Source of the DNA: Ilex aquifolium
Lineage: Eukaryota; Streptophyta; Magnoliopsida; Aquifoliales; Aquifoliaceae
Assembly: GCA_951799425.1 (NCBI GenBank)
Contig: OX637409.1
Location: 11,194,960 to 11,258,959, forward strand
Direction of reading: 5' to 3'
Length of the DNA stretch: 64,000 nt
Shown here piece by piece: positions 43,302 to 54,481 of this stretch. The notes below the pieces were generated by a model. It saw only the letters and a list, made by a program, of their open reading frames with translations. It made no database searches and was not told the origin of the DNA. A program made the position numbers and the translations under genes. The first letter of the stretch is position 1; each line of letters begins with the position of its first letter.

Positions 43302-45777
43302 TATAAAAATTCGGCTAAATTTGAATTTTAGTGAAACAGGGCAAAACGACAAATTGTCACTTCGGTACGAGTTAAAAACTCAAATTTTTCTAGAGCTTGG
43401 ATGACGAAACAGACCTCACTCTTGGATTCGTCTCGCAAAATCTAGTTACGTAGTAAATTTTCATCGAATTCTGAGACTATCGAATTTTTCCTACTTTACG
43501 AGGCTACTGGGTGTTGGGTGACCTCATAACCGAACCCGAGAATAAAATTTTGAAAATTGTATAATAATTTAAAGCTAGTTGAAAACGTACCCGGGAATAG
43601 AGGACATGTGGCGCGACATGGACCAAGCATTTAAATGGTATAAATAGGGGAAAAAAATCTGATTTGCTCCCCATTTTCAGCTGGGTCTTCACGTTGGAGA
43701 GGGAAGAGGGGAAAATAGAGAATTCCAAACTTCTCTCTACGACTTATGCCTCCCCGTCGCTCAAATCAACACGAGCCAATAACAAAAGTCGATCTCCTTG
43801 TCGTGGGCTATGCAACCAAATAGGACGGATTTCACCGAAGTTTAAAAAATGAGATTTTGGGGAAAGCTTGGATTAGAGCTTGTTTTTGGGTTCTTGAAGC
43901 TTCCTACGGTTAATTTACTCTTCAAGATATAGGGTTTTCATCCTAATTAGTTTTATTTCCAACCTAGGGTGATTATGAGATGCGTAGGTTGTTAGATAAA
44001 TTTAACACTTGCCTATTGTTGTAAATTGATGAAATGGGTAGAATAAATTCTATCTTAAATTGGGTATGTAGAAATTACTTAATGTAGTTTCTTGAGTTAT
44101 GTGATAAAATTGGACATTTTATGTGATTACATGATTTGGTTCATTGAATGTGTTTGATTTAATGCCTAGTGAAATTAAGTGTGTTTTGTATAGATTATTT
44201 ATAACATGCTTGGGAAATTGTTGTTGAATATAGATGTTGATATACGCTAGATGATATATTGACATTATGAGGATTTATGAAAATTATATGCTTATGATAT
44301 AATTAACCATGGTGTATGTTGAAATGTGGTTGAGATTATTCATATGGCACTCATACATATTGGACATGATATAGTACGACAATCATACATTACATTGCAT
44401 ATGCACGGAGACATCTCATTCATGAGCATTAGGCATGAGTGTGGGTGTGTGTGCATGGTTGTCATCAAACACCACACTTGGTGAATGATGTGTGGGCATG
44501 GAAAAGTTGGGCCAAGGTTCAGCTGAGTCGCACAGTTTGCATTGAAAATTGGGTCGAGGTTAGCAAGAAGGGCTAGACTATCCCTCGGGTGAGAGACCTG
44601 GTGATTAGGATACGCACTCCATTGGTTTGGTCCATAAAGTGTGTCGGTGTATGCGGAATCGTTAGTGGAAGTCCATAAATTTCGTGTCGGTTGGGTGCTC
44701 ATTTGTGTAAGTCCATAAATACCCACCGCAAGAAAGACCCAGAGATTTTAAATGGTCATTGGATGTGTAACATCAATGGCGGGGGCTTGGAATGCCTGGG
44801 TTTGCACACATGGCATTTGCATGTGTTCAGGGAGTTGGTGAGGGCTCGGGTTGAAATGCATGAGTGAGTCTCATCTCATTTCTTGGCATAGCATGGTGAT
44901 TTCCAACATTGAATTGCATATTCTTGATTGGAATGCTTTGTGGCTTGTTGAAATTGCATGTGACATTTCATATGCATCTAAGTTGAGGAGTAACCTCTTT
45001 AGGAGATACCCTATTGAGCGTGGCTCACCCTTTATGAGAACATATTTTAGGTGCAGGTTATACACCGATGGAAGGCTCTCATTTGGGGCCTCAATGATGA
45101 AGGAAAACCGATTTGTGGCTTTTAAACCATGTTTTGTAAAATTTTGATGTAATTCGGTTTTGGACATGTAATATTGGAAAGAATTGTAATGTGGACTTAT
45201 AGAAACTGTATTTTTTTTAAACTTGATGTTACTTGAGTTTGGTATGAGGTTGTATAAGTTTGGAATGGATTAGAATTGAAAAATGAATGAATCGTAGGAA
45301 AATTGGTAAAACCTACCGGTAGAACGTCGAGTACTTCTACCGGTAGAACTTTTCCAGTAAGCAAAACCAATCGGTAGAACTTTAAGTCTTGCGGTAGAAA
45401 TTTTCCAGTAGGCAAAACCTACTAGTATAACGATGACAAATCTATTGGTAGGTTTTCCAAAAATCAAAATTTTCAAAAGTGTTTTGTCATGCTTTCGTAC
45501 TTTGTGTCCTTTTATTCAAATGATGTAAATGGGCAAGAATGGAGTATAAATTGTGATATATTGGACCTCGTATGGGTCATGTGGTTGAATGGAAAACAAG
45601 TTGTACGTTTGGGAGAGCCTGGTGCAGGGGAGACTCTGCCCAAACTCTGTGTTTTGTGATCCTGATAAAGGAGATGTTGTGCCGTGGTGTCGGATTATGC
45701 GGCATTCACGTGTATTTTCGGGGGTTGACGGTTAGTCAACTGGTTGACAAAGGACCGCCGGTTTTAGGGGCGTTGCA
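43302..45777 (+). mobile_element. Solo LTR D, chromovirus type, in LTR of E
   Basis: Begins TATAAAAATTCGGCTAAATT (TG mutated to TA) and ends GGGGCGTTGCA. Flanks gccac (43297-43301) and gtcac (45778-45782) differ by one C/T. It resembles the LTR of C: an early block on GGGCAAAA-TTGTCAC, the TATAAATAGGGG box (43639-43646), the GTCCATAAAT repeats near 44670-44720, GAGC-gtg-GCTC (45016-45026), and an end block with GTTGAC-GGTTAGTCAAC. 2476 bp, no internal region. Confidence 0.85.
45313..45435 (+). repeat. CTACCGGTAG palindromes in solo LTR D
   Basis: Perfect CTACCGGTAG at 45313-45322 and 45337-45346, with variants CAATCGGTAG, TTGCGGTAG, CTACTAGTA and CTATTGGTAG up to 45450. Spacers contain TTTTCCAGTA(A/G)GCAAAACC. 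Unlike the arrays in E, F, H and B, this one lies near the 3' end of the LTR. Confidence 0.85.
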
Positions 45778-45782
45778 GTCAC

Positions 45783-46319
45783 CCACTCTCTCATGCTTAA
45801 AATTTGAATATAGGGGATAAGAGATCATCATCGATAGTTAGAAAATGTACGAGCATGGATTAGGTGACAAAAGGTGGGCCCCCATAGTTGGTGGATTCGT
45901 TTGAAGAAGGATCTGGGTTTTTTGAGCATGTTCTACCGGTAGCTCATAAGGCTCCTACTGATAGCTCATTTCCAGTAGGATCTTCTACCAGTAGGTCATG
46001 CAAGTAGGCATTGGAATCTAATTTCCAGTAGGCTCTTCTACCGGTAGCTCAGACAGGTCTTCTACCGGTAGCTCATCTCCTTGTCTTGAAATTCTTGGTT
46101 CCTTGAGCTCCCGAGCCATCCATCATGAGATCCTTTCTTCCCCATTGACCTCGATCACTTGATGGGGTGCTTTATGCTTGCCCTTTTCAACCTATCACCT
46201 GCAATCAAACCAATCTCCATTAATTATCACTTTGAATCCATTTCCCCAAAAATTCAGTACAAAACAAGTCAAATTGGATGCAATGAAGATGATTAACCTG
46301 CAATGTTCCACACTCATGA
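45783..46319 (-). repeat. 5' LTR of element E, 5' part
   Basis: Homologous to 35870-36518. It ends (minus-strand start) at 46319 as TCATGAGTGTGG, where the 3' LTR has TGATGAGTGTGG. The palindrome array lies at 45933-46072 (CTACCGGTAG three times). The usual polypurine-tract counterpart is absent here, as expected for a 5' LTR. Confidence 0.85.
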
Positions 46320-46324
46320 AACAA

Positions 46325-47242
46325 CCCACAGGGCAAGCTCTACTATTCCTCTGTTTAGCCTTTGCCCGAAATTTTCCTAATTCTTAGAGACCACTACAAC
46401 ATAGGCTAGCAACTATAGGGCAGTCCCTATTGGTTTTTTAAGCCTAAAATAAAGCAAAATATTTGTCCTCTTGAACACTAAAGGGTGTTATTCAAGATTG
46501 GTCTCTATCCATTGGACAACTTTTGTAGTGAGGGAACTCCACTTTTTTTAGGTTGACGAGCAACTTTCGTTTCCAAAAAAATGCATAAACCCCAGGATTC
46601 TCATAAAAGAGGGACGAGTGGTAGGAGCTGAAAACGTGTAGTATCGGTTCAGTGAAGTCAAGTCTTTACATTTATAGGGTATTGCTCAAGAGGGGTTTGC
46701 TAACATCTCAAGCTATATTTTCATAACACAAAAGTGATTTTGAAAAACTTTTCTCTGAAGAATACCTAGGAGCCATACATGGATCAGTTACCAATTATAT
46801 TTTAACACTAATCATCCTATGTCTAATAAATTAAACCAAGGGTTCTTACGTGTCTAAGGTCATTATCTTTTGTCCTAAGGATAAAGGTGCATACGGAGAG
46901 TTCATTTGATGTTGCTTGGAGCATGATCTCCTCCATTCCATTTGATGCTTTTGGATCTTCATCATTGTAGCATCACGACCATGGAATAAATTGAGATTTG
47001 CAAGGACTTCACAAAATTAGCTAATTACAAAGCATGATCCAAAAAATTAAATGTATGATTTTGGATTTTGGAGTATATTATGATCTTGTACATAATGTAT
47101 ATGATTTATTCTCTTGGAAATTCTTGAGTTTCTTTGAAAAAACAAATCTTGATATTATATGCCTACTACATGTTTGATCAAATACCAAGATGAGTTTTGG
47201 GAATTGAATGCTTGATATAGATAAACAAAGGCTTACTAGACA
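46325..47242 (-). repeat. Element G: remaining part of its 5' LTR or flank
   Basis: Continues the sequence interrupted at 29838. Blocks such as CACTAAAGGGTGTT near 46480 and AAACCAAGGGTTCTTA near 46835 recur at 60317 and 60470. In inverted form, AACACCCTTTAGTGCTCAAG lies at 62942-62961. The left end of this LTR is not clear. There is no ORF of note. Confidence 0.5.
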
Positions 47243-47247
47243 GTTGG

Positions 47248-49433
47248 TGTAAAACCCGGGTAAATTTGAACTTTTTCTGAAAAAGGGCAAAATGGTAATT
47301 TGCCACTATAACACGTATTTAAAATACTCATGTTTCTAGAGTTCGGATGACACAACAGACTTCTCCATTGGACTCGTATCGCGGAAACTAGTTACCCTGT
47401 CAAATTTCATCGAAATCCGAGATAGTCGGATTTTGCACGTATTTCGAGACGATTAGGCGGCGGCTGACCTCACAAAGGTCCTCACAAATAAATTTTATAA
47501 AATTTCCTTATAATTGAATTAAAGTTCAAATAAAATTAATTTGAACTTAAACCGGGATGAAATTAATCGTTTCGGGGCAGAAACGGACCTGGGAAAGAGG
47601 GGAGCGTGTGGCGCGATCTGAACCAAGTCTTTAAAATTATAAATAAGGCAAAATATCTAAATTTTGCAGAGAATTTTCTGCTGGTTGTGCTAGTTTTAGA
47701 GTGTGGGAGAAAGAGGGAGAGAAAAGTGAGTTTTCAAGTTTTCTTTCGGCGATTCTCGGAGTTCCGTTGGTCGGAATCCGTCGAGCCAAGAATTAAACTT
47801 CATCTTCTCGACAAGGGCTACGCATACGTACCAAGAACGAGGAATTTCACCGAAGATCCAAATGAGGAGATTTGGAGAAATCAAGTTTTGGGGAGCTTGG
47901 GAGGTGTTCTTGGAAGCTCTACCTTTCAATTTACGCACCAAGAGGTAGGGGTCTTCCTACTTAGGTTTTATTCCTACTTTAGTGGCTGTTTTGTGCACTA
48001 CCATGGGGTTGAATTTGTGCACTGTTATGGGCTGTTTTGGGGATGAATTTGAGGCCTGATTTGGGACTGTTTTTGTGGCCTGTTTGAGACTGTTTATGGC
48101 CTGTTTAGGGGGCTGTTTGTGGCCTGTTTTGTGGCTTGATTTGGGACTATTTTGGTGGCCTGTTTGTGGCCTGTTTTGTGGCCTGATTTGAGACTGTTTA
48201 TGGCATGTTTAGGGGGCTGTTTGTGGCCTGTTTAAGGGGCTATTTTGTGATTCTTTTCGGGGCTGTTTTATGGACTGTTTTTGGGCCGTTAGGTGGGCTG
48301 TTATGTGGGCTATAACATGGGTTGTTATGTGTTATTTTGTGTCATTGTGATTATGTGTTATTGGCATAAAAATTGTGATAACATGCTCGGAATTGTGTTA
48401 TGAAAATTGTCAATGTATATGCATGCTTGTGTTATATTGACATTGTGGAGAATTATGGGAATTATATGCTTATGATATAATTTTGTCATAGCATATAATA
48501 TGTTTTCTTTGTGCAATGGGACATCATATTGCATATGCACGGTGACATCGCATCATGTGGGTGTGTGCATGGTTGTCGTCAACATCACACTTGGTGGATG
48601 ACGAGTGGGCTCGATTAAGATTGGTCGAAGACCTGGCCGAGTCACACAGGTTGCATGGTGATTAGGGTTGGGGTTAGAAAGAAGGGATTAGAAGATCCCT
48701 CGGGTGCAAGGCCCGGTGGTTGGGATACGCACTCCCTTGGCTTGGTCCATCAAATGTGTGGGTGTACGCTGAACCCTTGGTGGAAGTCCATAAATTCCGA
48801 GTAGGTTGGAGACCCTTGGTGTAAGCCCATGAACATCCACCCCACACAAAGACCCTAGATTGGTAAAAGTCATTTGATGTGCAACATAAATGACGGTTCC
48901 ATACACTTTGGCACTTGCATGTGTTAAGGATCTGGGAATGGCTCGGGTTGATTTGCATGAGTGAGTCTCATCTCATTTAATGGCATGATACGATAAATTT
49001 CAACATTGAATGCATATCCTTGCTTGGAATGTTATGGATTGTTGTTTGTTGCATGTGAGCATTACACGCGCATCTAGGGTGGTGAGTAGCCTCTGTAGGA
49101 GATACTCTATTGAGCGTTGCTCACCCTATACGGGAAAAGATTTCAGGTGCGGGTTTTACGCCGACGGACAGCACTCACTTGGGCACTTGAGGAGGAAGAA
49201 AAGCCGGTGTGGTCATTGTTTTAAATTGGGTCTCGGATGGGTCATGTGAATGTATATTGCACAGGTTGGGTTTTAGGTAGAGCTCCCCGTACAAAGGAGA
49301 CTCTGCCCGATTTTTGTTCAATTATGGACCCCGATAAATGGGCATAACGGTGCGATATCGAGTTACTCGGTAGCCACGGGTATTCCGCAGGTTGATGGAT
49401 AATCAACGGACCCCTGGATTTTGGGGCGTCATA
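47248..49433 (+). repeat. 5' LTR of element C
   Basis: Starts TGTAAAACCCGGGTAAATTT and ends GGGGCGTCATA. TATA box TATAAATA at 47638-47645. A GAGC-gtt-GCTC hairpin lies at 49112-49122. It lacks a segment of about 170 bp near 49205 and one of about 50 bp near 48490, both present in the 3' LTR. Confidence 0.92.
47985..48330 (+). repeat. GGCCTGTTT minisatellite in 5' LTR of C
   Basis: More than 20 degenerate copies of a 10-20 bp unit based on (G/T)GGCCTGTTT(T/G)GTGG and TTTGGGACTGTTT. It consists almost only of G and T plus CC. The matching block in the 3' LTR is 55185-55540, with different unit numbers. Confidence 0.85.
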
Positions 49434-49436
49434 GTT

Positions 49437-49448
49437 TGGTATCAGAGC
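49437..49448 (+). promoter_or_regulatory. Primer-binding site of element C (Met-tRNA)
   Basis: TGGTATCAGAGC three bases after the 5' LTR, identical to the site in B. Confidence 0.92.
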
Positions 49449-49796
49449 TTAGGTATACGATTACCTAGGGCTTTATGGGCATGAGTCTAGACCATTGCAT
49501 TCATTGTGCATTTCATGTTTTGTGCTGTAATATGCTACATGATTATGTGCTATGTGTTATGTGAATTATATACATGGTAAAATGTATATAGAAAAATAGG
49601 AACACTAGGGTTAGAAAACATAACATTGGGGGTTTGGAAAAAGAATGAACGAGATGGTTCGGGATGTTGATGTTTATTAGTGGTTGGCACATGCGCTACT
49701 AGTTAGACAAGGAGAGAAATCTTAAAGTTTAAACTTGATCCCCATTTTTGGGATACTATGTAAGACTCTATTGCTATCTGACATATATAGATAGCT

Positions 49797-50570
49797 AATC
49801 GAGGAAGAGGACACCGAGGCGGTGGGCGGAACAACAACGAACCACCACCAGCCTTTGACCAACAAGCCTTCATAGAGGCTATCGGTGCTGCGACTGCTAC
49901 CATTGCACATGCGAGTGCTACGGCTGCCACCATTGCACAGGCTAGTGCAACTGTGAGCCAAGGAGGGTCAAGTAACCTCCAGAGGTTCAAGGCACACCAT
50001 CCTCCAACCTTCATGGGAGGAGGGGACCCGATGGTAGCTGATCATTGGTTCCGACAAGTCGGCAAGATCTTGGAGGCTATGGAGATCACCTCCGATGCAA
50101 CTAGGATAAAGCTAGCTGCATTCCAGCTAGAGGGCGAATCCCAAGTGTGGTGGGATTGGGTCAAAGCCTCAAGGGACTTGGAGGCAACAACTTGGGAAGA
50201 GTTTCGTGAGCTCTTCATGGGCAAATACTTCCCGGCGTCTGCCCGACATGTAAAAGCTCGGGAGTTCCTAGACCTGAAACAAGAGGCGATGACAGTGCTC
50301 GAATACATGGCTAAGTTCACTGAATTAGCCCGTTTCGCTGATGATTATGTGGCCACAGACATGGCCAAAGTGAGGAAGTTTGAGGATGGTCTGAAATTGT
50401 CCATCCGGGGTAAAATTATGGGACTTCTCCTCCAAGACTTGGAATTGATGGTCGAGACAGCTATGGCCATTGAGAGAGAAGTTGATGACGCACGGAACAT
50501 CCGGGAAGCGGGTGTTAAAGATAAGAAGAAGGAGGGTCAATCCTCTTCTTCTAGTGCGGGGAAGAAGTAG
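49797..50570 (+). pseudogene. Element C: gag capsid
   Basis: An open frame from about 49797 (a likely ATG lies further upstream in disrupted sequence) encodes NRGRGHRGGGRNNNEPPPAF, an alanine-rich helix, then the retrotransposon gag domain: FKAHHPPTFMGGGDPMVADH, EGESQVWWDW, WEEFRELFMGKYFP, FLDLKQEAMTVLEYMAKF and FEDGLKLSIRGKI. It ends at TAG 50568-50570 after a lysine-rich stretch. The capsid domain itself is uninterrupted over 200 residues. Confidence 0.88.
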
Positions 50571-51425
50571 AGGACTTCTGCTCCGCAGGGGCATCAAGGG
50601 CAGGGTCGCGGCTATCAAGGCGAAGGCCAAGGTCGGTCCTCCCAAGGCGGGAGAAACTTTAGGACTACCTATCAGGCAGGTCAGAAGACTTGCTATCATT
50701 GTCATCAGCCGGGTCACGTGAGGAAAGATTGTCCTCAGCGACAGGGATCCCAGTTCGAGTCTTCAGTGGGGTACTCACAGACGCACTTTATTCCTCCCTA
50801 CCCCACCATGGGCCAGGGAAGCCAGTACCAGTTCCAGGGCGCTGCACAGGGCCCTACTACTTCACGTGCGGGGATCCCGTAATCAGGCCAGATTCGCCAG
50901 GGCATAGGTCGAGGTCGAGGTCAGGGCTAACAAGCCGGGACTTCAGGGACCCAGGGGCGTGTCTACGCCATCATACCTCAGACTGAGCCTGCAAATCAGT
51001 CGATTATTCAGGGTACATTTCTACTCTCTCGCTTATGGGCAAGGGTATTATTTGATTCTGGTGCATCTCATTCCTTAATTGCTGCATCATGTGTGGAAGA
51101 TTTGGGCTTAGAAGTTGAAACCTTGGAAGAGCCACTGCATGTGAGTTCTCCCCTAGGAGCTAGGGTGAGCGTTTATCAGATATGTCGGGGATGTTAGTTA
51201 GAGATCTTGGGGATTCTACTCACCGTGAACTTTAGGGTCATGGACATGTCGGAGTTTGATGTCATCCTTGAGATGGACTGGTTGATGGCACACCGAGTCG
51301 TCATTGATTGTGATCGTAAGAGGGTCACTGCCTACATACCAGACGGTATTTGTTTTACGTTTCAGGGGGATAAGCACGATGTTTTACCCCGAGCCGTGTA
51401 CGACTCTAAATGCACGGGCAGTTAA
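50571..51425 (+). pseudogene. Element C: gag nucleocapsid and aspartic protease
   Basis: Beyond the TAG the frame gives a Gly/Gln/Arg-rich region and the CCHC knuckle CYHCHQPGHVRKDC (about 50690-50732). After a TAA near 50881 and a TAA/TAG further on, the protease follows: RVYAIIPQTEPANQSIIQG, then LFDSGASHSLI (active-site Asp at about 51055). It ends with FDVILEMDWLMAHRVVIDC, where the usual GMDWL is EMDWL. Product end at about 51425. Confidence 0.85.
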
Positions 51426-52310
51426 TGGGTTGGCTAGCAAGCCTTACCCTGGAGGACGAGGCGAGACAGGAGTTGGGTCTACCTCGGGTGGTTTGTGAGT
51501 ATGAGGATGTTTTTTCCGGATGAACTACTGGGATTACCTCCACATAGGGATGTAGACTTCACTATTGAGTTGCACCCTAGTACATCTACTATTTCTATGA
51601 CTCCGCATAGAATGGCGTATGCTGAGTTACAAGAACTCAAAGTCCAATTACAGGAACTGTTGGACAAGGGCTTTATTAGGCCCAGCACCTCACCTTGGGG
51701 CGCTCCGGTGTTGTTTGCCAAGAAGAAGGACAAGACCCTTCGACTATGCATTGATTACCGACAGTTAAATAGGGTTACTATCAAGAATAGGTACCCTTTG
51801 CCAAGAATTGATGATTTGTTTGATCAGCTGAAAGGGGCGCGGGTCTACTCCAAGATAGATCTCCTTACCGGTTACCATCAGTTGAGGGTTAGGGAGGCAG
51901 ATATCCCTAAGACGGCGTTTAGGACGCGATATGGGCATTTTGAGTTCACAGTGATGCCATTCGGATTGACGAATACTCCAGCGACATTCATGGATCTCAT
52001 GCATAGGGTGTTCCAACCCTACCTAGATCAGTTTGTTGTGGTCTTCGTTGACGACATCTTGATTTATTCCAAGTCTCAGGATGAGCGTGAGGGTCACTTG
52101 AGGATTGTTCTCCGGGCCTTGAGAGACCATCAGTTGTATGCCAAATTTAGTAAGTGTGAATTTTGGCTTACTGAAGTGAAATTCTTGGGGCATGTGGTGT
52201 CGGCTTCGGGTGTATCCGTGGACCCGGAGAAGGCTGAGACAGTTATGAGTTGGGACAGATCGAAGTCAGTCTTCGAGATACGCAGTTTCTTGGGATTGTC
52301 AGGGTATTAA
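51426..52310 (+). pseudogene. Element C: reverse transcriptase (FVDD)
   Basis: From 51495 a 271-residue open frame: [88 protein letters not shown], catalytic FVDD at 52044-52055, and [17 protein letters not shown]. The codons upstream ([20 protein letters not shown]) are in another frame because of one extra T near 51510. The frame ends at TAA 52308-52310 within GYYRRF. Catalytic residues are intact. Confidence 0.92.
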
Positions 52311-52976
52311 AGGAGGTTCATTGAGGACTTCTCTCGATTAACTGCACCTATGACGAGATTGACTCGGAAGGAGGTCAAGTTTGAGTGGAATGACTCGCGT
52401 GAGAAGGCATTCCAGGAGTTGAAGAGGAGGCTTACTTCAGCTCCAATCTTGATAGTCCTAGAAAGGGGACAGAGGTACACGGTGTTTTGTGATGCCTCGA
52501 AGGACGGACTTGGTTGCGTTTTGATGCAGTCCGGGAGGGTGGTGGCTTATGGTTCTCGGCAGTTAAAAAACCACGAGCAGAACTATCCCACACATGACAT
52601 GGAGTTGGCGGTCATTGTCTTTGCCTTGAAGGCTTGGCGTCACTATCTATACGGTGAGCAGTTCGAGGTGTTTTCGGACTACAAGAGTCTGAAGTATATT
52701 TTTACATAGCGGGACCTCAACATGAGGCAACGCAGGTGGATGGAGTATCTGGAAGACTATGACTTCACTTTGCATTACCACCCCGGTAAGGCAAATGTGG
52801 TGGCTGATGCACTCAGCCAGAAGTCACGGGGAGTGTTGGCTAGTGTGGCTTCCCGGGAGTGGCAGATGCTCGAGACTGTGGGATAGTTCGGGCTACACTA
52901 CAGAGGTCAGGCTCAGGGTACTTTTGAGAGTTTAGTGGCTACGCCTTCCCTACTGAGCAGAGTGATCGAGTCCCAA
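52311..52976 (+). pseudogene. Element C: RNase H
   Basis: Contains [72 protein letters not shown] and the closing YHPGKANVVADALSQK. The catalytic acidic residues FCDAS, HDMEL, SDYKS and VVADALS are present. TAG stops at 52707-52709 and 52884-52886 sit where Gln codons are expected. It removes the RNA strand during reverse transcription. Confidence 0.88.
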
Positions 52977-53790
52977 TGACAGGACACGGAGATATTGTCC
53001 ATCAGGGACCGGGTACGATCGGGTACAGGTGACGAAGGCTGGGCCATTCACACGGATGGTAATCTTTGGTATAGGGGAAAGGTTGTGGTTCCCCAGTTGG
53101 CGGATCTGAGAGAGCAGATCCTCAGGGAGTTCCATTGCTCCCGTTTTGCTGTGCATCTAGGTGGCACGAAGATGTACCATGATCTTCGTTGCCAGTATTA
53201 CTGGAGTGGGATGAAGAAACACGTTGGGGATTTTGTTCGTCGATGTCTCACGTGTCAGCAAGTAAAGGCTGAGCACCAGAGACCAGCGGGATTACTCCAG
53301 CCTTTGCAGGTAGCTGAGTGGAAGTGGGAGCATGTCACGATGGATTTTGTGACTCACTTGCCATGAACATCGCGAGGGCATGACGCGGTGTGGGTGATAG
53401 TGGACCGGCTTACTAAGTCGGCACAATTTTTGGTTGTGCGGATGACCTTTACTCTGGAAGAATTCTGCAGGTTGTACATACGGGAGATTGTCCGGTTGCA
53501 TGGGGTGCCCATATCTATAGTATCGGATCAGGATCCCAGGTTTACGGCTCATTTTTGGGAGAGTTTCCAGCGAGCCATAGGGACACAGTTGATGATGAAC
53601 ACTGTTTTTCATCCCCAAACGGACGGTCAGTCGGAGAGGACCATCTAGACTTTAGAGGACATGCTACGAGCATGCGTCCTAGATCTAAAGGGTAACTGGG
53701 ATGAGCACTTACCCTTAGTGGAGTTCGCCTACAACAACAATTATCAGGCGAGCATATATATGGCACCCTATGAGGCACTATAAGGAAGTC
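52977..53790 (+). pseudogene. Element C: integrase zinc and core domains
   Basis: After a TGA at 52977-52979 the frame includes the HHCC zinc domain (FHCSRFAVHLGGTKMYHDL, then CLTCQQVK) and the catalytic core: WEHVTMDFVTHLP, VDRLTKSAQFL, SDQDPRFTAHFWESF and HPQTDGQSERTI. The three catalytic acidic residues (D in MDF, D in SDQDPRF, E in QSERT) are present. Stops at TGA 53364-53366 and TAG 53646-53648, and a TAA near 53781. Confidence 0.9.
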
Positions 53791-54381
53791 CTTGTCGATC
53801 TCCGGTTTGTTGGACGGAGGTAGGAGAGAGACCCTCTACGGGTCCGGATTTGGTTAGGGACACCTCTAAGAAGGTGGATTTGATACGAAAACGTCTTCTC
53901 ACGGCTCAGAGCCGGCAGAAGAGCTACGCCGACAGACGGCGGTGACCTCTAGAGTTTGAGGTGGGGGATCATGTCTTCTTGAAGGTGATGCCTAAGAGAG
54001 GAGTGGTCAGGTTCGACAAGCGGGGAAAGCTGTCGCCGAGGTATATCGGGCCCTTCGAGGTACTCGAGAGGGTAGGTACAGTTGCTTACCGGTTGGCGTT
54101 ACCACCAAATCTATCGGGTGTTCATGCGGTATTCCATGTCTCTATGCTCCGGAAGTATACTCCAGATCCGACTCATGTGGTGGATTGGGGTGAGCTTGTC
54201 GTTGATGCGGATGGAACCTTCGAGGAGGGACCGGTACGTATCATGGATAGCCGGGACCAGGTTTGCGAGGCAAGACCATGAGGCTAGTGAAGATGCTGTG
54301 GCAGCACCGAGGAGTGGAGGTGGCAACATGGGAACACGAAGACACTATACGTACCAATTATCCTTTCTTATTTGAGGATGA
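53791..54381 (+). pseudogene. Element C: integrase C-terminus with chromodomain
   Basis: After a TGA at 53943-53945 an open frame encodes [40 protein letters not shown] and [10 protein letters not shown]. The chromodomain starts [13 protein letters not shown] frameshift near 54265 then moves its second half ([20 protein letters not shown], then YPFLFEDEG) to another frame. It is homologous to the intact chromodomain in B. Confidence 0.88.
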
Positions 54382-54464
54382 AGGTACTTTCTTATAGTCA
54401 TTTAATATTAAATGACTGTTGCATATGCATGTGATTGTATGTGTAAATTTCGGGGACGAAATTC

Positions 54465-54480
54465 TTTTAAGGGGGGAAGA
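54465..54480 (+). promoter_or_regulatory. Polypurine tract of element C
   Basis: TTTTAAGGGGGGAAGA follows TTTCGGGGACGAAATTC and directly precedes the 3' LTR, the standard arrangement for Tekay/Del-like elements. Confidence 0.9.
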
Positions 54481-54481
54481 A

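Larger units (their letters stand above)
29839..46319 (-). mobile_element. Element E: Athila-like LTR retrotransposon with nested F and D
   Basis: On the minus strand: 5' LTR (46319-42290, split by solo LTR D), Asp-type primer site, gag, protease, RT, truncated RNase H, extra ORF, polypurine tract, and 3' LTR (36518-29839, split by element F). Flanks are agcaa (29834-29838) and aacaa (46320-46324), a duplication with one G/A change. Subtracting F and D leaves about 9.1 kb. Most of RNase H and all of integrase are deleted. It sits inside the LTR of copia element G. Confidence 0.85.

Noticed and set aside
44340-45167. Frames of about 100 codons on both strands in 44340-45167
   Set aside because: They lie inside solo LTR D and correspond to similarly open stretches in the LTR of C (48674-48958, 55960-56244), so they are LTR sequence, not genes.
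47606-48046. 146-codon open frame in the 5' LTR of C, partly repeated at 54775-55143
   Set aside because: It spans the LTR leader just after the TATA box. The copies diverge by indels, and no motif is recognisable. A short leader peptide cannot be excluded but is not supported.
50042-50320. Several minus-strand frames over 60 codons opposite gag and pol of C
   Set aside because: They are antisense shadows of the well-supported plus-strand gag and pol.
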